From an uncultured Clostridia bacterium (GTDB lineage: Bacteria; Bacillota; Clostridia; UMGS1810), in the NCBI GenBank assembly GCA_934481345.1, contig CAKSPF010000002.1:62001-126000 (forward strand): a stretch of DNA of 64,000 nt. The letters are read 5' to 3'. Shown one piece after another: positions 51,027-59,037 of this stretch (positions are counted from its first letter, which is position 1; the number at the start of each line of letters is the position of its first letter). The notes under the pieces were generated by a model. That model was not told the DNA's origin. It worked only from the letters and a program-made list of their open reading frames with translations, and searched no databases. The position numbers and the translations under genes are program-made.

Positions 51027-52009
51027 TGGAACTTCTTGAAAAATTAACGCAAGTCTACGCACCGTCAGGCAGTGAGGAGCGTATGTGCGGACTTATCAAA
51101 AATGAAGTAAGCGGCTTTGCCGATGAAATGTATACCGATAATCTTGGAAATCTCGTTGTACACAAAAAGGGCAGCGGCAAAAAAATAATGCTTTCCGCAC
51201 ATATGGACGAGATAGGTGTGCTTGTAACATATATAGAGGAAAACGGTTTTCTGCGTTTTGCCGCCGTCGGCGGAATACCGCTGTATTGCAGTCTTTATCA
51301 GACGGTTGAGTTTGCAAGCGGCATTAAGGGCGTTATCGGTTATGAGGAAAAAATAAATCTTAAAACAGAGCTTAGTATTTCAAAAATGTATATAGACATC
51401 GGAGCTTCAAACCGCGCCGAGACGGAAAAAATGATAAATATAGGCGACAGCGCGGTGTTCTGCGGACCGTTTACGTCATGCGGAAACAATGTGGTTTCAA
51501 AGGCAATGGACAACCGCACGGGAGTATATGCACTGATACGCGTGCTTAAAGGACTCAGTGCAAGGATAAATGATTTGTATTTTGTGTTTTCCACGCAGGA
51601 GGAGCTTGGATTAAGGGGCGCAAAGGCGGCGGCAAATGCAATTATGCCGGATATAGGTCTTGCGGTTGACGTTACCGATACGGGTGATACACCGGAGTGC
51701 AACACAATGGCTGTAAAGCTTGGCGGCGGACCGTGCATCAAGTATATGGACAATTCAATCATTACCCATAAAACCGTAAATGATGCACTTAAAATCTGTG
51801 CCAAAGAAGCAGGAATAGAGGTTCAGCATGAGGTTCTGACATTCGGCGGAACGGACGCGGGGGCTATTCATACTTCGGGAAACGGAGTTATGACAGGAGC
51901 TGTTTCAATTCCGGCAAGATATATACACACACCGAGAGAATGTATAAACATGAACGATTTAAACGGCGCTGTAAAGCTTATTTCAGAATTTGTTCAGTAT
52001 AATTTTTAA
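51026..52009 (+). CDS. M42-family metallo-aminopeptidase, copy 3
   Basis: A third M42 enzyme of 327 residues. Motifs are MLSAHMDEIGVLVTY, KAMDNRTGVYAL (DN in place of the usual DD; the bridging Asp is kept), FSTQEELGLRGAKAAA, LAVDVTDTGDTPE and RYIHTPRECIN. It has the shortest insert domain of the three. The copies are divergent, so they are likely subunits of different specificity or a mixed TET complex (inference). Confidence 0.92.
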   Translation: MELLEKLTQVYAPSGSEERMCGLIKNEVSGFADEMYTDNLGNLVVHKKGSGKKIMLSAHMDEIGVLVTYIEENGFLRFAAVGGIPLYCSLYQTVEFASGIKGVIGYEEKINLKTELSISKMYIDIGASNRAETEKMINIGDSAVFCGPFTSCGNNVVSKAMDNRTGVYALIRVLKGLSARINDLYFVFSTQEELGLRGAKAAANAIMPDIGLAVDVTDTGDTPECNTMAVKLGGGPCIKYMDNSIITHKTVNDALKICAKEAGIEVQHEVLTFGGTDAGAIHTSGNGVMTGAVSIPARYIHTPRECINMNDLNGAVKLISEFVQYNF

Positions 52010-52040
52010 TTGACGGATACAAAAACTACAGGAGGATAAA

Positions 52041-53309
52041 ATGTATAATTTTCTTAAGACAAATTACGGCGTTTCCGATGAAATTGCCGCAATATTAAAA
52101 AAGGCAGAGAAAGATACTCAGCCGTATATGAAAAAAGCAGAAGAAATTGCTCAGTATAATACCTTAAAGGTGATGAACAGTTTCAAAAAACACGGTATAA
52201 GCGAGGCGCACCTCGGCGGAACTACCGGTTACGGATATGATGACATAGGCAGGGACGCTCTTGACGCAGTCTATGCAGATGTTTTCGGCGCAGAGGATGC
52301 AATCGTTCGTCATAACATAGTAAACGGCACAATGGCGCTTGCCGCGTGTATGTACGGTATTCTCCGTCCGGGAGATACCCTTGTTGCCGTAACGGGCAAG
52401 CCTTATGACACCTTGGAAGAAGTTATAGGCATCAGGGGTGAAAATACCGGTTCTTTAAAGGATTTCGGCGTAAATTACAAGCAGGTTGATTTGAAAGACG
52501 GCAAACCGGATTTTGACGGTATAAAAAAAGCTGTTACAGCCGACACAAAAATGGTTTCAATTCAACGTTCGCGCGGATATGCATGGCGCGACTCGTTCAG
52601 CGTGGACGAGATAGGGGAGATAATATCATTTGTAAAAAATATAAATAAGGATATTGTTTGCTTCGTAGACAATTGTTACGGTGAATTTGTGGATATAAAA
52701 GAGCCTACGGAAGTCGGCGCCGACATTATGGCAGGCTCACTTATCAAAAATCCGGGCGGCGGTATTGCACAGAGCGGCGGATACGTTGCCGGCAAAAAAG
52801 AATATGTGGAGCTTATTTCATACCGTCTGACTTGCCCCGGAATAGGCAGGGAATGCGGAGCAACTCTCGGGCAAAACAGGCTTATGTATCAGGGGTTTTT
52901 CATGGCTCCGCACACAGTTTGCCAAAGTATAAAGGCAGGTATCCTGTGCAGTTATGTTTTTGAGGCGCTCGGATGCAGCGTAATGCCGTCGTATAAAGAT
53001 TCAAGAAGCGATATAATCACCTCTGTAAAGCTGGGTTCGGCTGAGAAAATGGTTGCTTTCTGCAAGGGAGTACAGCAGGGCTCGCCTATAGACAGCTATC
53101 TTTCTCCGGAGCCGTGCCCGATGCCCGGTTATGACAGCGATGTTATAATGGCCGCCGGAACATTTGTGTCCGGTGCGTCAATTGAAGCAAGCTCGGACGG
53201 GCCTGTCAGAGAACCGTACATAATATATTATCAGGGCGGACTTACTTATGAAAGTGCTGTTTTGCCGATTGCAGCGGCTGCAGAACTTGTAAAAAAACTT
53301 GATAACTGA
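52041..53309 (+). CDS. Methionine gamma-lyase family PLP protein (aluminium-resistance / YnbB type)
   Basis: PLP-dependent enzyme of the Cys/Met metabolism fold, 422 residues. Segments include HLGGTTGYGYDDIGRD, NIVNGTMALAACMYGILRPGD, FVDNCYGEFVD and the PLP-Lys motif AGSLIKNPGGGIA near residue 237. Members are often labelled aluminum resistance protein or YnbB, with little biochemical proof. AGGAGG precedes ATG 52041, and the gene is 31 bases after the M42 genes, possibly co-transcribed. Confidence 0.9.
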   Translation: MYNFLKTNYGVSDEIAAILKKAEKDTQPYMKKAEEIAQYNTLKVMNSFKKHGISEAHLGGTTGYGYDDIGRDALDAVYADVFGAEDAIVRHNIVNGTMALAACMYGILRPGDTLVAVTGKPYDTLEEVIGIRGENTGSLKDFGVNYKQVDLKDGKPDFDGIKKAVTADTKMVSIQRSRGYAWRDSFSVDEIGEIISFVKNINKDIVCFVDNCYGEFVDIKEPTEVGADIMAGSLIKNPGGGIAQSGGYVAGKKEYVELISYRLTCPGIGRECGATLGQNRLMYQGFFMAPHTVCQSIKAGILCSYVFEALGCSVMPSYKDSRSDIITSVKLGSAEKMVAFCKGVQQGSPIDSYLSPEPCPMPGYDSDVIMAAGTFVSGASIEASSDGPVREPYIIYYQGGLTYESAVLPIAAAAELVKKLDN

Positions 53310-53316
53310 ACACAAT

Positions 53317-53395
53317 GCTGCGGACCGAAAAAATCCGGTCCGGCAGCTATATAATCAACTAACGGTATAAAACCGTTAGCTGCTGTATTTTATAC
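53317..53395 (+). terminator. Two consecutive hairpins after the PLP lyase gene
   Basis: First, CGGACCG (53321-53327) pairs with CGGTCCG (53336-53342), with GCTG/CAGC flanks. Second, CTAACGGT (53359-53366) pairs with ACCGTTAG (53372-53379), followed by a T-rich stretch, TATTTTATA. The second looks like the actual terminator. Confidence 0.7.
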
Positions 53396-53425
53396 TATGC
53401 TTCTTTTGCCACGGAGGTGACGGAC

Positions 53426-54118
53426 ATGAAGGCAATTGCCGCAGCTGATGCAGATGAAAAAATTTTGAAAAAATTAAACGGACTTGGCTTTGATGTGCTC
53501 AGAACAGCTGCGCTTTCCTCCGTTTTGCCGGGGCTTTGGTATCATCCCGATATGCAGCTTGCGGTAATTGAACGCACTGTTGTGTGCGAGCCTACTGTTT
53601 ATGAGTATTACAGGGATTTCATTCTGTCCGCCGGGTTTAATGCCGTAAGGGGAAAAACAGTTTTATGCAGTAACTACCCGAACGATATAGCATATAATAT
53701 ATCAGTGGTTTCTGATTGCATATTCCACAATTTAAAGTATACCGATTCCGAAATACTGTGTGCAGGTATTCACAAAAAAACGGTTAATGTTTCACAGGGA
53801 TATACCGGATGCAGCACATGCCGCATTGGAGAAGGTGCGCTTATAACGGCGGATATGTCCGTATTCCGTGCGGCAAAGAGTGTCAATGCGGATGTACTGC
53901 TTATATCGCCGGGAAATATTGCGCTTAAAGGCTTTGATACCGGATTTATAGGCGGAGCGTCTTTTTTCAGCCGGGGAACTCTTTACACCTTTGGAAGCGT
54001 TGACTTTCACCCGGACGGCGGTGCAATAAGAAAATTCTGCCAAAAACACGGCACTGCCATTTGTGAGCTTTCCGACGGGATTTTGACGGATTACGGTTCT
54101 TTAATCACTCTTGACTAA
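53426..54118 (+). CDS. DUF6873 family GME-fold protein, function unknown
   Basis: A 230-residue soluble protein. The pattern LWYHPDMQLAVIE, then VCEPTVYEYYRD, NYPNDIAYNISVV, VSQGYTGCSTCRIGEGALITAD and SVDFHPDGG recalls DUF6873, assigned to the guanidino-group modifying enzyme fold. His and Cys residues in GYTGCSTC could be catalytic (inference). ATG 53426 follows GGAGG (53413-53417). It is upstream of the ytxC-like gene. Confidence 0.6.
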   Translation: MKAIAAADADEKILKKLNGLGFDVLRTAALSSVLPGLWYHPDMQLAVIERTVVCEPTVYEYYRDFILSAGFNAVRGKTVLCSNYPNDIAYNISVVSDCIFHNLKYTDSEILCAGIHKKTVNVSQGYTGCSTCRIGEGALITADMSVFRAAKSVNADVLLISPGNIALKGFDTGFIGGASFFSRGTLYTFGSVDFHPDGGAIRKFCQKHGTAICELSDGILTDYGSLITLD

Positions 54119-54162
54119 ATGATATAATTAATACACATACTACTCCCGTAAAGGTTGTGAGA

Positions 54163-54939
54163 ATGTTGTGTACAAAAATTATTATAACAAATGACAAACG
54201 GGACAATGCACAAAAGCTATTGGATTTTATAAAGAACAGCAATGTGTTTTTTGAACACAGCAGTATTGACGGCAGCTGCATTGTAAATGTAAATGCCGAT
54301 GATGAAAAGCTGTATGAAATATGCTGTAAAATTTCGGAGTATATAATGCATACGGCAGTTAAGGCGGATATTAAAAAAACTTTGGACGCTGAGTATTCAT
54401 GCTTTAATAATGACGAAAAAGAGCTTATATGCAGTTCGGTTTTTATGATAGATGAGCTCAGCGAACTTACCGGCAGAATATATATTTACCTAAAGTACAA
54501 TAAAGCTGTGAATCCGCTTGGATTTTACCGCTTTATGTGCCGCGATATTGCAGAAGCAGTTTCAGAAGCGGTATTGATTGAAGCGGACAAAATAATAGGG
54601 CTTAACGATACGGAGGATTTTATACGTCTGCTCAGATATTTTTCTTCCATGTCGCCGTTTTGCGCCGAAAAGGCTGAGCTCATTGCGGATTCCGCCGGGA
54701 TAAGAATACTTGAAGTTAAAAACCGTGAGGAAAACTACGGTTCTGAATTTGCAAGCATGGAACTTGCAGGCGATGATGTGCTCTCAGAACTGGTTAATCT
54801 CAATCCTTCAAGTATTGTAATACACGGGAAAAAATTTTTTGACTCGGACGATATGGCAGAGGTTATAAACGGGGTTTTCGGAGATCGCATAACCTTTTGC
54901 ACCGGATGCGCTCTTTGCAGTCAAAAAAACAGTGAATAA
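54163..54939 (+). CDS. ytxC: YtxC-like putative sporulation protein
   Basis: A 258-residue protein. The middle part, DELSELTGRIYIYLKYNKAV followed by NPLGFYRFMCRDIAEAV, matches the YtxC family (helical, with a conserved Gly-Phe-x-x-Phe segment), which is restricted to spore formers. The C-terminal FCTGCALCSQKN contains three Cys in a CxxCxxC pattern that is unusual and could bind metal. ATG 54163 with AAAGG (54150-54154) is preferred over GTG 54157. Function of the family is unknown. Confidence 0.62.
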   Translation: MLCTKIIITNDKRDNAQKLLDFIKNSNVFFEHSSIDGSCIVNVNADDEKLYEICCKISEYIMHTAVKADIKKTLDAEYSCFNNDEKELICSSVFMIDELSELTGRIYIYLKYNKAVNPLGFYRFMCRDIAEAVSEAVLIEADKIIGLNDTEDFIRLLRYFSSMSPFCAEKAELIADSAGIRILEVKNREENYGSEFASMELAGDDVLSELVNLNPSSIVIHGKKFFDSDDMAEVINGVFGDRITFCTGCALCSQKNSE

Positions 54940-54941
54940 TA

Positions 54942-54970
54942 AAAGCGCGCTGCATTTTGCGGCGTGCTTT
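54942..54970 (+). other. Hairpin between the ytxC-like and radical SAM genes
   Basis: AAAGCGCGCTGC pairs with GCGGCGTGCTTT (12 bp, two G-U pairs, loop ATTTT). No T run follows, so it is more likely an RNA stability or processing element than a terminator. Confidence 0.45.
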
Positions 54971-54991
54971 GAGAAATATATGGAGATTTAG

Positions 54992-56656
54992 ATGAAGATA
55001 CTTTTGACAACGCTTAATGCAAAATATATCCATACAAGCCTTGCGGTACGAAGTCTGAAGAAAAGCTGCCGTGACTTTGACATAACGGCAAGAGAGTATA
55101 CAATAAACGATAATATAGATTCCGTAATTGCAGATATTTATTTGTTCGGCGCCGATGCGGTTGCTTTTTGCTGTTATATATGGAATATTTCTCAGACACT
55201 TTATATTTGCGAGTGTCTGAAAAAAGCAAATCCGGATATTGTTACAATACTCGGCGGATTAGAGGTGTCATACGACAGCGAGGATATAATGTCCAAAAAT
55301 CCTTTTGTGGATTTTGTGGTAAGAGGCGAGGGTGAAGTACCGCTTAATCTCTTGTTTAAAGAACTTGAAAACGGAAAACAATTTAAAAATGTGCCTTCGC
55401 TCACATATCGGTTCGGTGAAAGAATCCGGATAAATCCACCGGCTGCACCGCAAGACATAAACAGTCATGAATTTGTTTATGATGATGAAACAGACGAAGT
55501 GAAAAACAAAATTATATATTATGAATCTTCACGCGGCTGCCCGTATAATTGCAGTTATTGTCTGTCCGGTGTCGGAAGCGGCGTAAGCTTTTTGGATACA
55601 GCGCGTGTAAAAAGAGAAATTAAATTTTTTAATGATAAAAAAATTCCTCTTGTAAAATTTGTTGACAGAACGTTCAATGCAGATAAAAAACGTGCGGATG
55701 AGCTTTTTAAGTACATAATAGAAAATAAAAGCGAAACAAAATTTCATTTTGAACTTGCGGGAGATTTGATAACAGACAATACTATTGAGATATTAAGAAA
55801 TGCTCCGGACGGACTTATGCAGTTTGAAATAGGAGTACAGTCCACAAATCCCGAAACAATCGAAGCAATAGGCAGAAAAATAGATTTTAATAAGCTTAAA
55901 GGAAGAATTTTAGAGCTATTAAAAATCGGGACAATTCATATACATCTGGATCTTATCGCCGGACTTCCATATGAGGATTTGGCAAGCTTTAAAAAATCAT
56001 TTAATGATGTAATTTCATTAAAGCCGCATATGCTCCAGCTCGGATTTTTAAAGCTTTTGAAGGGTTCGCGTATAAGACGTGAAAGCAAAAAATACAATTA
56101 CATTTTTAAAAGTGCACCACCGTATGAGATTATCTCAAATGATTTTATGTCTTTTGCGGATATATGCTATTTAAAGAAAATAGAAAATGTGCTTGACTTT
56201 TACTATAACAGCGGAGATTACAAGTATACCATGGAGTATATATTCAAAAACTTTGAAAGTGTTTTTGACGCTTTTGATGTACTGGTCAAGTATTATGAAA
56301 AAAACGGACTTTTCAAAATAGGATTAAGCCATGATGCACGTTGTGATGCCATGCTCGGAGCATTCGATTTTTTTGATGATGAATTTAAGGACTCAGTTGG
56401 ATTTGACAGAATGTTAAACAGAAAATGCAAAATAAGAAGCATATCATCGCATAATGAAAAATTCAAAGAGAAGTGCTTTGAGTTTTTGAAAAACACAGAC
56501 AATTTAAATAAGTATTTGTGTGAATTTAGAGAAATTCCTGCAAAAAAAATTATCAAATTTGTACTTATTGAACGGTTTTTCGACAGAATTTGGATGTATA
56601 ACCTTAAAAACGGCAAACTTTGTGATATAACCGAAGATTTTATTGTTGAAAGATAA
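54992..56656 (+). CDS. B12-binding domain radical SAM protein with DUF4080
   Basis: A 554-residue radical SAM enzyme. The N-terminal cobalamin-binding domain (about 1-140) shows TLNAKYIHTSLAVRSLK, GADAVAFCCYIWN, ILGGLEVSYD and VVRGEGEVPL. The 4Fe-4S motif CxxxCxxC is in ESSRGCPYNCSYCLSG near residue 178. The C-terminal part with LQLGFLKLLKGSRIRRE and PPYEIISNDFMSF fits DUF4080. The reaction is unknown; such enzymes often catalyse methyl transfers at unreactive carbons. The gene is more AT-rich than its neighbours. GGAG stands before its start. Confidence 0.88.
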   Translation: MKILLTTLNAKYIHTSLAVRSLKKSCRDFDITAREYTINDNIDSVIADIYLFGADAVAFCCYIWNISQTLYICECLKKANPDIVTILGGLEVSYDSEDIMSKNPFVDFVVRGEGEVPLNLLFKELENGKQFKNVPSLTYRFGERIRINPPAAPQDINSHEFVYDDETDEVKNKIIYYESSRGCPYNCSYCLSGVGSGVSFLDTARVKREIKFFNDKKIPLVKFVDRTFNADKKRADELFKYIIENKSETKFHFELAGDLITDNTIEILRNAPDGLMQFEIGVQSTNPETIEAIGRKIDFNKLKGRILELLKIGTIHIHLDLIAGLPYEDLASFKKSFNDVISLKPHMLQLGFLKLLKGSRIRRESKKYNYIFKSAPPYEIISNDFMSFADICYLKKIENVLDFYYNSGDYKYTMEYIFKNFESVFDAFDVLVKYYEKNGLFKIGLSHDARCDAMLGAFDFFDDEFKDSVGFDRMLNRKCKIRSISSHNEKFKEKCFEFLKNTDNLNKYLCEFREIPAKKIIKFVLIERFFDRIWMYNLKNGKLCDITEDFIVER

Positions 56657-56742
56657 TACATTTTGTGGTAAAATTAATATAACTTATTGTGTATGGCAGG
56701 TTTGAGCACCATACAGAATTACTATCGAGGGGAGTTGTCTTT
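56646..56742 (+). promoter_or_regulatory. Promoter and short leader of guaA
   Basis: TTGAAA (56646-56651), 17-base spacer, TAAAAT (56669-56674). The leader contains GTATGG/CCATAC as a small hairpin (about 56691-56713) but no recognisable purine riboswitch. The -10 context TTGTGGTAAAAT is identical to that of the 6S RNA promoter. Confidence 0.62.
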
Positions 56743-58287
56743 TTGGAAAATCAGTCAGTAATAGTCTTGGATTTCGGCGGTCAGTATAACCAGCTTATAG
56801 CAAGACGTGTGAGAGAATGTAATGTTTATTGTGAGGTAATTCCGTATACAAAAGGTCTGGATGTAATCAAGTCAAAAAATCCTTCCGCTATTATATTTAC
56901 GGGCGGCCCGAACAGCGTGTATGAGGAGGGTGCTCCGCTTTGCGGAAAGGAAATTTTCGATATAGGCGTTCCTGTTTTGGGAATTTGCTACGGAAGCCAG
57001 CTTATGGCGCATCTTTTGGGAGGCGAGGTTACACCGGCACAGGATGATTCCGCCCGTGAGTACGGAAAAACCAAAACATATTTTGATACATCGTGCAGGC
57101 TTTTTAAAGATATTCCCGAAGAAAGTATAACATGGATGAGCCACGGCGATTATATGGCAAAAGTACCTGCCGGTTTTAAGCTTGTCGCACACTCCGACAA
57201 GTGCCCCAATGTCGCTATAGCAGATGAAGAACGCAAGTTTTACGGTGTTCAGTTTCATCCCGAAGTGCAGCACACCGTATACGGACAGAAGATGCTTCAT
57301 AACTTTTTGTATGAAGTCTGCGGTCTTGACGGTGACTGGAAGATGGACAAGTTTGCCAAACAGTCTATTGAGAAACTTAAAGAAAAAATCGGTGACAAAA
57401 AAGTGCTTTGCGCTCTCTCAGGCGGTGTAGACAGCTCGGTTGCCGCAGTTATGATTCATAAAGCTGTCGGAAAACAGCTTACATGTATTTTTGTCGATCA
57501 CGGACTTTTGAGAAAAAACGAAGGCGATGATGTTGAACGGGTTTTCAAAGAGCAGTTCGATATGAATTTGATTCGTGTAAATGCACAGGACAGATTTTTG
57601 GGTAAGCTTAAAGGTGTCAGCGAGCCGGAAGCCAAGAGAAAAATTATCGGCGAAGAATTTATAAGAGTCTTTGAGGAAGAAGCTAATAAAATCGGAGCAG
57701 TAGACTATCTTGTTCAGGGAACAATATATCCTGACGTAATAGAAAGCGGAAAAGGTGATGCCGCTGTTATCAAGAGCCACCACAATGTCGGCGGATTGCC
57801 GGATACGGTTAATTTTAAAGAAATTATAGAACCGCTGCGCGACTTGTTTAAGGACGAAGTAAGAAAAGTCGGTCTTGAGCTTGGTATACCGGAGTTTTTG
57901 GTATGGCGTCAGCCTTTCCCCGGTCCCGGACTTGCCATAAGAATAATAGGGGATATTACCAAAGAGAAAACTGAGATTTTGCAGGATGCCGACTTTATTT
58001 TCAGAGATGAGCTTGCAAAGGCAGGCTACAGCAAAAAGGTACATCAGTATTTTGCTGTGCTCACAAATATGCGTTCTGTCGGAGTTATGGGCGATGGCAG
58101 AACCTATGATTATACACTTGCCCTCCGCGCCGTTACAACAAATGACTTTATGACCGCAGATTGGGCAAAAATACCCTATGAAATTCTTGAATCCGCTTCA
58201 AATAGAATAATAAATGAAGTTAAATCTATAAATAGAATAGTGTATGATATTACATCTAAGCCTCCGGCTACGATTGAGTGGGAATAA
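56743..58287 (+). CDS. guaA: GMP synthase (glutamine-hydrolysing)
   Basis: Aminates XMP to GMP using glutamine-derived ammonia and ATP. The N-terminal amidotransferase domain has LDFGGQYNQLIARRVRE, the nucleophile loop GICYGSQLMAHLLGG and QFHPEVQHT. The ATP-pyrophosphatase domain has the PP-loop ALSGGVDSSVAAV and GLLRKNEGDDV. The dimerisation domain has RQPFPGPGLAIRI and ends TSKPPATIEWE. The frame opens at 56689, but TTG 56743, 8 bases after AGGGGAG (56728-56734), gives 514 residues, the usual GuaA length, and places ENQSVIVLDFGG at the N terminus. Confidence 0.96.
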   Translation: MENQSVIVLDFGGQYNQLIARRVRECNVYCEVIPYTKGLDVIKSKNPSAIIFTGGPNSVYEEGAPLCGKEIFDIGVPVLGICYGSQLMAHLLGGEVTPAQDDSAREYGKTKTYFDTSCRLFKDIPEESITWMSHGDYMAKVPAGFKLVAHSDKCPNVAIADEERKFYGVQFHPEVQHTVYGQKMLHNFLYEVCGLDGDWKMDKFAKQSIEKLKEKIGDKKVLCALSGGVDSSVAAVMIHKAVGKQLTCIFVDHGLLRKNEGDDVERVFKEQFDMNLIRVNAQDRFLGKLKGVSEPEAKRKIIGEEFIRVFEEEANKIGAVDYLVQGTIYPDVIESGKGDAAVIKSHHNVGGLPDTVNFKEIIEPLRDLFKDEVRKVGLELGIPEFLVWRQPFPGPGLAIRIIGDITKEKTEILQDADFIFRDELAKAGYSKKVHQYFAVLTNMRSVGVMGDGRTYDYTLALRAVTTNDFMTADWAKIPYEILESASNRIINEVKSINRIVYDITSKPPATIEWE

Positions 58288-58336
58288 TCCAGATGTCACC
58301 GGGCAAAACAATTTTAAAAAAAATTAATACCCCAAT

Positions 58337-58375
58337 AGACCTTAGAAGCTAAACTTTTAAGGTCTAATTTTTTTA
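58337..58375 (+). terminator. Rho-independent terminator after guaA
   Basis: AGACCTTA (58337-58344) pairs with TAAGGTCT (58358-58365), followed by AATTTTTTTA. Confidence 0.82.
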
Positions 58376-58842
58376 TAGCATAGTTAAACAAACCTCATAA
58401 GCACGGCATTTTTGACAATAAAATCTTAGTTTTATTGTCATTTTAGATTTTGTAAATGCTCAAAGCAGGGGCAAAATTTTTTTGCAAAATGGGTTTGCCC
58501 TTTAACATTTGATATTTTGTAACTTTTTGTAAATCGCCGCGAATCCTTGTAAAATCAGGATTTGCGGCGATTTTTCTTTTTGTGAATTTTAGTTATAGAC
58601 TAATTTTTTGTATGTAGTCAACCCTTTTTGACTACAAAATTGTATACAGATTCATTTTTGCAATTTGTTAAAAAGAGAATTTCTGTATTGTATTTTTAAA
58701 GTTTTTAATGTGTCTGAGCTTTGGAGCTTTCTTCAATACCGGTTGGATATTTATTATGCGGTATGGGCGAGTATGTTCTTTTGAGAAACATATTCATTTG
58801 CAAGTTTGCATCATAGAATAAGCTTTTTTGTTATGGTGTGTA
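58376..58842. other. AT-rich intergenic stretch with two more hairpins, no gene
   Basis: A 467-base stretch without a supported ORF. It contains an 11-bp perfect hairpin, TGACAATAAAA/TTTTATTGTCA (58413-58440), and a terminator-like 17-bp stem at 58531-58573. In that stem AAATCGCCGC plus AATCCT pairs with AGGATT plus GCGGCGATTT, followed by TTCTTTTT. The remainder (58591-58842) shows no repeat or motif that I can name. The clustering of terminators suggests remnants of neighbours that were lost or exchanged (inference). Confidence 0.6.
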
Positions 58843-59037
58843 TTATTTTAAATCTGAATCTGAGAAGAATCCTCCGACTAACAACCACCCTTTAGCATCT
58901 TTTTGGTATAATTGTCCATATCCAAAACCTATTTTGTTGCCAAGCATAGTAAAACAATCTCCGCACATATAAGCCCAAGCACTATTGTTTCGCGGCGCAC
59001 CATATATCAGAAATTTTTCTTTGGATAATGAGCAACT
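58843..59037 (-). pseudogene. In-frame continuation of the NucS-like protein beyond a TGA
   Basis: Directly after the TGA of the upstream frame (59038-59040), the same frame stays open for 64 codons to a TAA at 58843-58845. The continuation is clearly protein-like. It contains EKFLIYGAPRNNSAWAY, then MCGDCF, IGFGYGQLYQKDAKGW and LLVGGFFSD. The last residues before the TGA are CDI, so CDI-TGA followed 24 codons later by CGDC makes a CxxC...CxxC zinc-ribbon-like pair with one Cys replaced by the TGA. The tail is read as the lost C-terminal domain, or as evidence of readthrough or recoding. Confidence 0.7.

Noticed and set aside
56675..56742. Guanine or other purine riboswitch before guaA
   Set aside because: The leader is only about 60 bases and shows one short hairpin, with none of the conserved purine aptamer loop sequences.
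58376..58842. A small hidden gene in the guaA-nuclease gap
   Set aside because: No open frame with a ribosome binding site and sensible composition was found on either strand apart from the nuclease tail.
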